Source of the DNA: Pseudopedobacter alpinus
GTDB taxonomy: Bacteria; Bacteroidota; Bacteroidia; Sphingobacteriales; Sphingobacteriaceae
Length of the DNA: 64,000 nt
Direction of reading: 5' to 3'
Assembly: GCF_042684645.1 (NCBI RefSeq)
Contig: NZ_JBHULV010000051.1
Span: forward strand, 94,218 to 158,217
Under the pieces are notes generated by a model, which was not told the origin of the DNA, searched no databases, and saw only the letters and a program-made list of their open reading frames with translations. The position numbers and the translations under genes are program-made. Of this stretch, positions 38,167-46,289 are shown piece after piece (position 1 is the first letter of the stretch; each line of letters opens with the position of its first letter).

Positions 38167-39534
38167 TTATTTACTAAATCTCCAATAATCGAAATACATT
38201 AAATCGGTTTCTGCCTTACTTTTAAAAACAAAATAGAGGTCGTGAACACCTGTTATTTTCGGCATATCCGCAGATACTATGCTCCACCTATCGTTACCGC
38301 CAGTTCTTGGTATTTTTATGGTGGCAACAGTTTCGCCATCGGCACTGTCCAGATGTATTTCCATCGTAACTGGTGTATTGTGGGTAGTACCTACCCGAGC
38401 AGTGAATTTTTTAGGGCCGTTTTTACCGAAATCAGCGTCTCTTACTCGTGTGTATGCACCATTTTTCTTAGCAGTGATGAAAACTCCAACCTCTTTGTTT
38501 TGCGATGCTTTTACGTCTTTTGACCAAGCAATAGTCTCAGCCTGATTGATGATGTAAGGATTAAGCGTTGTTAAACTCTTAGCTATCCCAGTTGTCATTT
38601 TCATCGGCTTTATGGTGCCGTCTTTATTAAATTCGGCTTCCTCAACCGCAACGGAACGGTTAAATCCTCCGCCTCCTGGTAATGAACCGTTGTGGTAGAA
38701 GAAGTAAGTTTTCCCTTTATAATCAACCATCCCAGGATGATTGGTAAAACTCCCACCTTCTTTAGCCATCAAAGTACCTTCGTATTTCCACGGCCCGATT
38801 GGACTTTTACTGGTAGAATAACCGATATGCTCTGGTAAAGGACCACCTGGCCAAAGTAAGTAATACAGTTTGTTCCGCTTGTAAAGCCATGGTCCTTCTT
38901 CGTATAAAGTTGGTCGTTCTGGATTTCCATTCCGTTTTCCGAAAGAAGCTTCCGTCATGGGCACTAAGTTTGGCTCTCCATCGATTGAAATCATATCCTC
39001 ATTCAGTTTAGCATATTTTAGTAATGGATTTCCCCAATATAAATACGCTTGTCCGTCATCATCAATAAAAGCAGTTGGATCAATGTCTCCAGCATTCATT
39101 TGCACTAGAGGTTTCCCCAGCGGATCTATAAACGGACCGTAAGGACTATCAGAAATGGCAACTCCAATAGCTGGTCGGTTATTTTCTTTAGCTGTAATTG
39201 GAGCGTATAAATAAAATTTGCCATTTCTTTCTACCACCTGAATTGCCCAAGCGTCTCCTTTAGCCCAATCAAAAATTTTGTACGATGCTATAGCGCCATG
39301 ATCTGTCCAGTTCACCATATCCTCAGTGGTGTAAAGTTTCCAATCGTTCATTACAAACCATGTGGAATTATCTTCATCATGGCTGGTGTATAAAAACAAT
39401 TTTCCGTTGTGCACCATTGGCGCCGGATCTGCTGTGTAATTAGTTTGCACAATAGGATTTTGCGCTTTTACACTTATTACATGGGTCAGTACTAAAAACA
39501 CAATTAACGATTTAAGAAGAGTCTTATTCATCAT
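38167..39534 (-). CDS. GH43-CBM6 arabinoxylan arabinofuranohydrolase type, tandem paralogue
   Basis: A 455-residue secreted enzyme (signal peptide 1-25, SVKAQ): base D36 in YTADPAP, modulator D152 in DIDPTAF and acid E213 in YEEGPWLY; CBM6 from about 325 (NQAETIAWSKDVK to MYFDYWRFSK). Same plan and many shared motifs with the 36818 gene (HDEDN, DWKLYTTEDMVNWTDHG, NHPGMVDYKGK), so the two come from a tandem duplication and may have split specificities, for example mono- versus doubly-substituted xylose (inference). Preceded by a 38-nt gap holding the palindrome GCTTCCGCGGAAGC. Confidence 0.9.
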   Translation of the reverse strand: MMNKTLLKSLIVFLVLTHVISVKAQNPIVQTNYTADPAPMVHNGKLFLYTSHDEDNSTWFVMNDWKLYTTEDMVNWTDHGAIASYKIFDWAKGDAWAIQVVERNGKFYLYAPITAKENNRPAIGVAISDSPYGPFIDPLGKPLVQMNAGDIDPTAFIDDDGQAYLYWGNPLLKYAKLNEDMISIDGEPNLVPMTEASFGKRNGNPERPTLYEEGPWLYKRNKLYYLLWPGGPLPEHIGYSTSKSPIGPWKYEGTLMAKEGGSFTNHPGMVDYKGKTYFFYHNGSLPGGGGFNRSVAVEEAEFNKDGTIKPMKMTTGIAKSLTTLNPYIINQAETIAWSKDVKASQNKEVGVFITAKKNGAYTRVRDADFGKNGPKKFTARVGTTHNTPVTMEIHLDSADGETVATIKIPRTGGNDRWSIVSADMPKITGVHDLYFVFKSKAETDLMYFDYWRFSK

Positions 39535-39549
39535 AAATTTTTCATTTTT

Positions 39550-39563
39550 GCTTCCGCGGAAGC
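39550..39563. repeat. GC-rich perfect palindrome GCTTCCGCGGAAGC in an intercistronic gap
   Basis: A 14-bp perfect palindrome between the GH97 stop (39573) and the GH43 start (39534), GC-rich in an AT-rich context. It could fold as a 5-bp stem with a CGCG loop in the mRNA. Possibly a dispersed repeat or an mRNA processing site; unproven. Confidence 0.5.
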
Positions 39564-39572
39564 GCAGTTGTT

Positions 39573-41504
39573 TTAATCTTTTTGAACCAAAATAAATCCG
39601 CCGTTTGGTTTAAGTTCTATTTCTAGTTTATTGTCTTTGATAGTTACATTTTTCATTTTAATTACATCAAAAGTTCCGTTCTCGAAATCTTTAAAAAGTT
39701 CCAAATCATTTGTAGAAAATCCTGAAAGATCTATAGTAACTTTTCTTGATTTATTTTCGCCGTTAATTCCAGCAAAATACCACCTTCCATCTCCTTTTCT
39801 GGCAACTACATAATACTTTCCTGGAAAACCATCAATAAACTTTACCTCGTCCCAATGCGTTGGCAATTCTCTTAAGAAGCTCTTAACATCTTCTGGGACA
39901 TGAGTCATCCCGTCTGGAGTTTCGGCAAAATGTTGTATTCCAGATAAAAAAACCACTGAAGTAGCCAGCTCAAACGTTTGGGTTGTTATCCTTTTTATTC
40001 CTGGTATTTGATAGAGTGCCATTGGCGTAAAATCCATTGGATCATAAACATTACGAATCATTGCGCTATTTACTGAATGTGAGGGAGCCTTATTAGCAGC
40101 ATCTTGACTAAACGTGATCATTTCATAACCAAAAACGGCTTCTGCAGTTACGAAATTTGGATAAGTACGCTGAAGTCCTCTAGGTAAAGTTGCGCCGTGA
40201 AAATTCACTAATAAATGGTAAGTGGCTGCATCTTCTAAAATATCTTCGTAATAGTTGATCATGGACTGTCCATCGCCACCAAAAAAATCTATTTTAACAC
40301 CTTTAATCCCCATCTTCTCTAGAAGAGAAAACTCTTTTACTCTGCTTTCATGCGTGAGTAATTTGTTTCTTGGTGTAAACTTTACGGTATTCCAGTCTCC
40401 CGCAGAATTGTACCACAAAAGCAATCCTACATTCTTTTCCTTAGCATAATCTGATAATACTTGTACAGAATCATACCCGATTGTTTCATCCCAATTTGCA
40501 TCGATCAAACAATATTGCCAGTTCATATCTGCTGCGTAATCGATATATTTTTTCTGTACCGGAAAGATGGTGGCTTTGTCTTTTTCTAACACCCAGCTCC
40601 ATGATGATTTACCTAGCTTTATAAAATATGAATCCATTTTCTTTGCTGGAAAAGCTAAATCAGTTCCCAAGGTTGATTCCATAATGGTTTTCAAGCTTCC
40701 TATTGCAATAATTCTCCATGGCGTTTGCCAAGGAAGTTCTGATTGTGGATTTAAAGCGCCACCTTCAATTTTTTCTTGTGCTTGAGGAAAGCCAATCTTA
40801 TATTCACCGTTCGGAGAATTTTTCTGTAACGCTGTTCCGCTATACGTTCTTCCTAATGATGCCTCAGTTAACAATAGCCATTGATTGCCATACTTGAATA
40901 ATGCAGGATAAACCCATCCGTTTGAACTGTTGGACGGAGTTCCTACCGGAATATCCATCATGTAATGTGCTTCATAAGATGGATTGGTATGTTCGAAACC
41001 AGTTTGTGCATCAGCTTTTGGTTGTAACCAAGCTTTTGTGCCCTCGAAAAAATGAAAGGTTGAAGCTTCTGAAGTGATATATTTTATTTCAGCTAATTTG
41101 TCTGGAAATTTGTAACAGAATGCAACACCATCATTAGAAACCCTAAAAATGATATTCATCTTCTTTCCGGATGAGTTAATAGTTTCAAAAACACGCTCCA
41201 TCGCTCTATAAGAAACATTTTTCTTTTTAGCATTCAATATCTGGTAATCATCTTTTACAATTTTTGAAGCAGATGCTTTCACTAGCTTCAAGTTTTTAGT
41301 AAAATCTTCGTCTTTCCTAACCAAACCCAATTTGGAGGTATTTAACAATGGCTTTCCAATATAGCTAATAGCGTAAGTCATTTCTGCCACATTAAAATTG
41401 ACAGTAATGCTTTTATCCGGACTTTGAATTTGATAGGTGTTTTGCTGTGCTTGAGTTAAAGCTGAAACAGCTAAAAAACAAATCAGTAAGATAAATTTTC
41501 TCAT
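39573..41504 (-). CDS. GH97 glycosidase, retaining alpha-galactosidase type
   Basis: A 643-residue secreted GH97 (signal peptide 1-20, LTQAQ). N-terminal super-beta-sandwich, then the barrel from about 295 and a C-terminal beta-domain ending LKPNGGFILVQKD. The catalytic region has D406 in VKIDFFGGDGQ and E455 in TAEAVFGYE, with NFHGATLPRG between them. Asp at the nucleophile position marks the retaining GH97 branch, characterised as alpha-galactosidase in Bacteroides thetaiotaomicron; inverting SusB-type alpha-glucosidases use Glu as general base instead. It probably removes alpha-linked galactose (or a related sugar) from xylan side chains. Calcium-dependent in the family. 37 bp after GH127. 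Confidence 0.87.
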   Translation of the reverse strand: MRKFILLICFLAVSALTQAQQNTYQIQSPDKSITVNFNVAEMTYAISYIGKPLLNTSKLGLVRKDEDFTKNLKLVKASASKIVKDDYQILNAKKKNVSYRAMERVFETINSSGKKMNIIFRVSNDGVAFCYKFPDKLAEIKYITSEASTFHFFEGTKAWLQPKADAQTGFEHTNPSYEAHYMMDIPVGTPSNSSNGWVYPALFKYGNQWLLLTEASLGRTYSGTALQKNSPNGEYKIGFPQAQEKIEGGALNPQSELPWQTPWRIIAIGSLKTIMESTLGTDLAFPAKKMDSYFIKLGKSSWSWVLEKDKATIFPVQKKYIDYAADMNWQYCLIDANWDETIGYDSVQVLSDYAKEKNVGLLLWYNSAGDWNTVKFTPRNKLLTHESRVKEFSLLEKMGIKGVKIDFFGGDGQSMINYYEDILEDAATYHLLVNFHGATLPRGLQRTYPNFVTAEAVFGYEMITFSQDAANKAPSHSVNSAMIRNVYDPMDFTPMALYQIPGIKRITTQTFELATSVVFLSGIQHFAETPDGMTHVPEDVKSFLRELPTHWDEVKFIDGFPGKYYVVARKGDGRWYFAGINGENKSRKVTIDLSGFSTNDLELFKDFENGTFDVIKMKNVTIKDNKLEIELKPNGGFILVQKD

Positions 41505-41541
41505 TTTTTTTTAATTCTATGATACGCTTAAAGCATCAATT

Positions 41542-43944
41542 CTATTTATTAGTTAATAATCTCACGTAATAAACCGCACCTGCTGTACTGTCAGGTAAAG
41601 CTTTAAACTTTACGCGAATGCTTTTTTTTCCTTTCAACATAGTTTCAGGTATTTTGTACTCTTCGCTTTGGAAAAGGGAAAGCTCCCACCTTCTTGTATT
41701 CTTTACAGTTGTGAGTTTTTCATCATCTATGTACAACTCAAAATCCCTATTCCCCCACTCTGCTCCCCAATAACGAACGTATAAAGAAAGGTTAGTCAAC
41801 GAGTTTGTGGCCATGCTGTAACTAAAGTATCCGCCTTTATTAGCTTCTCTAAAGAATTGATCATGTGAAACACCTTTACGAGAATTTTCCGTTTGCATGG
41901 CATGGTCCACTTCCGGCTGCTGCTCTCCTGGAGCTACAAAATCAACCGTACGATTTTGAAGTTCAAGTTTCTCTTTTTCTACAGACGAGACAGAATCTAG
42001 ATAAGAACCATATTGTTTGTTACTCAACATCATCCAATACATCATATACCTAGAATCATGGATTTTGTAAAACGGCTCTAAAACCAATTTCTCCGGATTG
42101 ATGATTTTCTCATTTACAAACTGAAACTTCATATTTTCTCCTTTTAGAGGAGCAACTCTTTCTGAAATTTTATCTGGATGATCATCAACAATAATAGGTG
42201 CTTTATCTACCGCAAGTTTTTTTCCTCCTGCAATATGCCCCCAGCGACTATCATCCGCAACTAAACCTTTTAATTCATCTTGACCAGTTTTAGCACTTAA
42301 CAATATTGGTCCTCGCATAATAGATGCATAAACAGGAATGTTTGGCATGTGCTCTACGGTTGTTTGCATGGGCAATTTCAACTCTACTACATCGCCTTTT
42401 TTCCATAACCTGTTAATTGCTACATAAGAAGAAGGACTTTGGCTAATTTTGATTGCTTTTCCGTTCACAGTTATCCCTAAAGTTCCAGCTTTTACCCAAT
42501 TCGGATACCTTATCATTAATGTAAACTTAGATTTACCTCCAGTAATTGTTAATTTAGATTGCGCTTCATCTGGGAAATTTGTTTCCTGCTTTAAAGTGAT
42601 TCCTTTTTGGGCCCAGTTTAATTTAGAGGCAATGAAAAGGTTTAAGAATAATGAATCATTTTGGTGTGTGTAAATAAATTCGTTGTATTTACCGTGATTT
42701 TCCATCCCACTGCCTACACAACACCACATTCCTTCATTTGGTGCAGAATAAACTCTGTAATGGCGTGGGCGAGCCGGCGTAAAATAAACGTAACCACCAT
42801 GTTCTGGATGTTGGGTTGATAGAATATGGTTATATAATGCTTTTTCGTAAAAATCAATATATTTTGCGGAAGGATCTAAACGGAATAAATCCTGAGTAAG
42901 CTTTAGCATATTGTAGCTGTTGCAAGTTTCTGGACCCTCTACATCATTCACAAAATCAATGGAAGAGGCTACACTTGGGAAAAACTCTCGACGGCTGTTT
43001 CCACCAAAAGCTAAGGTGCGGTTCTTGGTTACCGTTTCCCAAAAGAAACTCCCTGCGTCCTTATACTGTTGGTCTCCGGCTAATTCACCAATACGCTCAA
43101 AACCAATGGCTTTAGGTACTTGTGTATTTGCGTGTTTATTATCCAAATTATCAACCCCTTTAACCAATGGATCTAAAATGGATTTATGCGAAAAACGTTT
43201 TGCAGTAGTTAAGTATTTTTTATCTCCAGTAATTTGGTAGGCATCGGCAAACATTTCGTTCATACCTCCTGGTTCTACATCCAATATTTGTTGCATCTGC
43301 TCCTCAGATAAACCTGCTGTAACATCAATACTCCAGTCGCAAAATTTGATAAATATATCTTTTGCATCGTTGCTTCCACCATATAGCCAAGCATCCCGCA
43401 ATCCTGCGTACATTTTATGTACATTATACCAAGGCACCCAACCACCACGATAAGCCTTAAAATCTCCCTTTTTTAGGGTTGACCATATTTCAGCACTATT
43501 TGGCGCACCACCAACATACCCTTTCCCCCATTCTCCGTGGTTTTTTGTATTCGCATCTTGACACGCCTTTAATTCGGTAATCATATAATCCATCCGGCGT
43601 TTACATTCAGCATTATTGGTCGCCGCATAGTTCATCGCTAGTGCCGCTAAATAATGACCACCGATATGTCCGTCCAAACCTTCCCAATTTTTATAGCTTT
43701 CGCCCTTAGGAACCAAACCTGCTTCTTTTAAATACGGCGCAAGCAACCTATCCACATCATATTTCAAGAGTGTTTGAATATTCAAATCTCTAGCATGTTT
43801 AAAAGGACCGTTTAACAGACTAACATCTTTTAAAGGGAACATGTTTGGGTACAGCTTTTCTTGTGCTTGCACTGTAAAACAAATTAAAAAACTAATCAGC
43901 ATTAGTGCTGCTGAAATTTTGGATTTGTGGAAGTGATATATCAT
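41542..43944 (-). CDS. GH127-family (DUF1680) beta-L-arabinofuranosidase type
   Basis: Start set at 43944 (800 residues), which gives a signal peptide (1-28, CFTVQAQ) and a 52-bp gap. The upstream in-frame ATG at 44022 would overlap the previous gene and add a basic, non-signal extension. GH127 motifs are intact: GHIGGHYLAA, GGWVPWYNVHKMYAGL, and the zinc/cysteine site E339 and C341 in GPETCNSYNM with C408-C409 in MWCCVGSG. In the characterised family member these residues bind zinc, and the first Cys of the CC pair is the nucleophile. An additional beta-rich C-terminal region lies about 640-800. The family removes beta-L-arabinofuranose, better known from hydroxyproline-rich glycoproteins, so its place in a xylan locus is unusual. 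Confidence 0.87.
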   Translation of the reverse strand: MIYHFHKSKISAALMLISFLICFTVQAQEKLYPNMFPLKDVSLLNGPFKHARDLNIQTLLKYDVDRLLAPYLKEAGLVPKGESYKNWEGLDGHIGGHYLAALAMNYAATNNAECKRRMDYMITELKACQDANTKNHGEWGKGYVGGAPNSAEIWSTLKKGDFKAYRGGWVPWYNVHKMYAGLRDAWLYGGSNDAKDIFIKFCDWSIDVTAGLSEEQMQQILDVEPGGMNEMFADAYQITGDKKYLTTAKRFSHKSILDPLVKGVDNLDNKHANTQVPKAIGFERIGELAGDQQYKDAGSFFWETVTKNRTLAFGGNSRREFFPSVASSIDFVNDVEGPETCNSYNMLKLTQDLFRLDPSAKYIDFYEKALYNHILSTQHPEHGGYVYFTPARPRHYRVYSAPNEGMWCCVGSGMENHGKYNEFIYTHQNDSLFLNLFIASKLNWAQKGITLKQETNFPDEAQSKLTITGGKSKFTLMIRYPNWVKAGTLGITVNGKAIKISQSPSSYVAINRLWKKGDVVELKLPMQTTVEHMPNIPVYASIMRGPILLSAKTGQDELKGLVADDSRWGHIAGGKKLAVDKAPIIVDDHPDKISERVAPLKGENMKFQFVNEKIINPEKLVLEPFYKIHDSRYMMYWMMLSNKQYGSYLDSVSSVEKEKLELQNRTVDFVAPGEQQPEVDHAMQTENSRKGVSHDQFFREANKGGYFSYSMATNSLTNLSLYVRYWGAEWGNRDFELYIDDEKLTTVKNTRRWELSLFQSEEYKIPETMLKGKKSIRVKFKALPDSTAGAVYYVRLLTNK

Positions 43945-43996
43945 TTTGTTATTATTATTTTTTTCCAGGTGTGAAAGCTTCTTTTTAAAAAAGTAA

Positions 43997-45154
43997 TTAG
44001 TTTTTAAATAAAAGTGCGGCATATTCTTTTAAATTTCTCCTCCATGTCTGCCATTCATGGGCCGTTTTCGGAGATTCATAATACACGTACTTAATCCCCT
44101 GCTTGTCTAACATGTTTTTAAACGCCCCTATAGACGCGGGGAAAGGGCTACCTTCTTTTGTACCTAAGCCTAAGAACAGAACCCTTATTTTATCATTGAT
44201 TAGCTTTCCTTCTTTAAAGCTTCCGTTTAAAAAAGTTGCCGGATCAATTGCGTCTGAACTGGGGTAATTTGGCGTACCACTAAAGCCACCGTAACTGGAA
44301 AACTTCTCCAAATTGTTCATGATGATCCTCATGGTTTGGTTTGCGCCCATAGAAAGACCTGCAATTGCCCGGTTTTCTCTATTGGCGATGGTTCTGAATT
44401 TAGCATCGATCATAGGGATTACTTCGTTCATTAAAACTTCTTCAAAAACAGAAGCTTTATCATTTCCACCATTATTACCATCAGGCTTGGTTGAATAACC
44501 ATTGTCCATTACGATGATCATTGGTGTTGCTTTCTTATTGGCTATTAAATTGTCAAGAATAAGGTTGGCTTTTCCTTGTGCAGACCAGCCAGTTTCGTCC
44601 TCAAAACTTCCATGTTGTAAGTACAATACCGGGTAACATTTTTTGGTATCCTCGGTATAACCCGGAGGAGTATACACAAAACAGCGTCTTGCTGCTTTAG
44701 TTATTTTTGAGAAATAAATATTCTCGCTTACTAAGCCATGCGGCACATATTTTAGTGCATAAAATTCTTGATCAGGAGCCGGAATTTCAATACCACTACC
44801 CCAACGACCTGCGCCATAATAATACATACTTCCCGGATCAGGAACGGAAGCACCATCGATATTTAACTGATAATAATGAAAACCTGCATCTTGTGGTTGA
44901 GATTGACCTGTCCATACTCCTTTTTCGTCTTTAACTAAATCGTATTTTACACCACCTAAGTCAAGTTGAACTTTGGTTGCGTTTGGAGCTAAAATGCTGG
45001 CTCTAACCTCTCCTTTGTCATTCACTTGCGGAAAGTTTTTACCTAGTTGGGTGGTAGTTGATCGCTTAAAAACATCTGAATCTTGTGCAGAACACACAAA
45101 AGATGTCAGCAAGACACTTAAAAAAACAGACAGACTTTTATTTTTATAATTCAT
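43997..45154 (-). CDS. CE1-family esterase with N-terminal CBM48-like domain (feruloyl/acetyl xylan esterase)
   Basis: A 385-residue secreted alpha/beta-hydrolase (signal peptide 1-23, VCSAQ). Residues about 38-130 are an E-set/CBM48-like domain (FPQVNDKGEVRASILAPNA, GFHYYQLNIDGASVPDPGS). The CE1 domain follows, with YPVLYLQHGSFEDETGW (oxyanion region), nucleophile S268 in GLSMG and His366 in KTAHEWQTWRR. CE1-CBM48 proteins in Bacteroidota xylan loci cleave ferulate or acetate from arabinoxylan. Tandem paralogue of the next upstream gene, 14 bp away. Confidence 0.88.
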   Translation of the reverse strand: MNYKNKSLSVFLSVLLTSFVCSAQDSDVFKRSTTTQLGKNFPQVNDKGEVRASILAPNATKVQLDLGGVKYDLVKDEKGVWTGQSQPQDAGFHYYQLNIDGASVPDPGSMYYYGAGRWGSGIEIPAPDQEFYALKYVPHGLVSENIYFSKITKAARRCFVYTPPGYTEDTKKCYPVLYLQHGSFEDETGWSAQGKANLILDNLIANKKATPMIIVMDNGYSTKPDGNNGGNDKASVFEEVLMNEVIPMIDAKFRTIANRENRAIAGLSMGANQTMRIIMNNLEKFSSYGGFSGTPNYPSSDAIDPATFLNGSFKEGKLINDKIRVLFLGLGTKEGSPFPASIGAFKNMLDKQGIKYVYYESPKTAHEWQTWRRNLKEYAALLFKN

Positions 45155-45168
45155 AAGTAGCTGATTAA

Positions 45169-46284
45169 TTATTTTTGGAAAAGCATTGGTGCAAGTTCAC
45201 GAAGACTTCTTCTCCATGTTAAGAATTCATGAGCTGTATTTTCAGAAACGTAAGAAACCGCATTAATTCCGGCTTTTTTCAATTCCTCAGCCGCTGTTTT
45301 TACTCGGTTAGGATTTTCTTTGCTGCCGCAACTCAAGAAAATAAGTTTTACTACATTTTTGTCTTTAATTTCAGAAGAATTATAAGTTCCTCCGCTCAAT
45401 AAACCATAATATGCAAATACATCTGGTCTGTTTAAAGTAATCGTATGAGTTTCCATTCCTCCCATAGAAAGCCCCGCCATTGCTCTGTTAGCTTGATTTG
45501 CTACTGTACGGAAGTTCGCGTCGACATAAGGAATCAACTCCTCAATAAGTACCGTTTGAAACGGAACAATGCTAAATTCTTTCATCTTACCCCATTTCAC
45601 TTCATTGGTCATACCGTAAGTGTTTACAATAATAAACGGCTTCGTTTTTCCTTCTGCAATTAAATTATCCATAATTAAATTTGCGTTCCCTTGATTCATC
45701 CACGCGGTTTCATCCTCGCCCCAACCATGCTGTAAATAAAGAACAGGATAGCGTGTGGAGGTGTTTTTATTATATCCTGGAGGCGTATAAACAAAAGCTC
45801 TACGTGAAGTATTGGTGCTTTTAGATGGAAAAAGTATTTGCTGTACATTTCCGTGAGGAACATTTTTCAAAGCATAAAATTCTGCATCGTGGGCAGGTAT
45901 TTCTATACCACTTTCCCAGCGAACAGATCCATAATAATTTAAAGCACCCGGATCATTAAAAGTACCTCCATCAACTGTTAGATGATAGTAATGAAAACCT
46001 TCATCCATTGGACCTTCGGTAGTACCAGTGAAAAAACCTTCTGAGTTTTTAGAAAGTTTTGTCCCGCCTCTACCGCCCAAACCCAAACTTACTTTAACAC
46101 TATCTGATTTAGGAGCAAAAATTTTAAATCTGGCATAACCTTGTGAATTAACTTGCGGATATTCTTGCCCCGGCTGGTTTGAGCTGGATGGTTTAAAATC
46201 GTTTTTAATTGAACCTTCTTGAGCTAAACAAACTGAAGTTAATAATAACGCAAATACGCCCGATAAAATGACATTCAATTTCAT
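45169..46284 (-). CDS. CE1-family esterase with N-terminal CBM48-like domain, tandem paralogue
   Basis: A 371-residue secreted esterase (signal peptide 1-22, VCLAQ) built like its neighbour: CBM48-like domain about 40-130 (YPQVNSQGYARFKIFAPKS, GFHYYHLTVDGGTFNDPG), CE1 domain with YPVLYLQHGWGEDETAW, nucleophile S273 in GLSMGG and His352 in NTAHEFLTWRR. The two diverge most in the loop between the Ser and His (the other copy has an extra segment around SSDAIDPATFLNG), so they may prefer different esters. 5 bp after GH95, indicating co-translation. Confidence 0.88.
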   Translation of the reverse strand: MKLNVILSGVFALLLTSVCLAQEGSIKNDFKPSSSNQPGQEYPQVNSQGYARFKIFAPKSDSVKVSLGLGGRGGTKLSKNSEGFFTGTTEGPMDEGFHYYHLTVDGGTFNDPGALNYYGSVRWESGIEIPAHDAEFYALKNVPHGNVQQILFPSKSTNTSRRAFVYTPPGYNKNTSTRYPVLYLQHGWGEDETAWMNQGNANLIMDNLIAEGKTKPFIIVNTYGMTNEVKWGKMKEFSIVPFQTVLIEELIPYVDANFRTVANQANRAMAGLSMGGMETHTITLNRPDVFAYYGLLSGGTYNSSEIKDKNVVKLIFLSCGSKENPNRVKTAAEELKKAGINAVSYVSENTAHEFLTWRRSLRELAPMLFQK

Positions 46285-46289
46285 AAGTT

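Noticed and set aside
43945..44022. Longer N-terminus for the GH127 gene
   Set aside because: Overlaps the CE1 gene and hides a clear signal peptide that starts at 43944.
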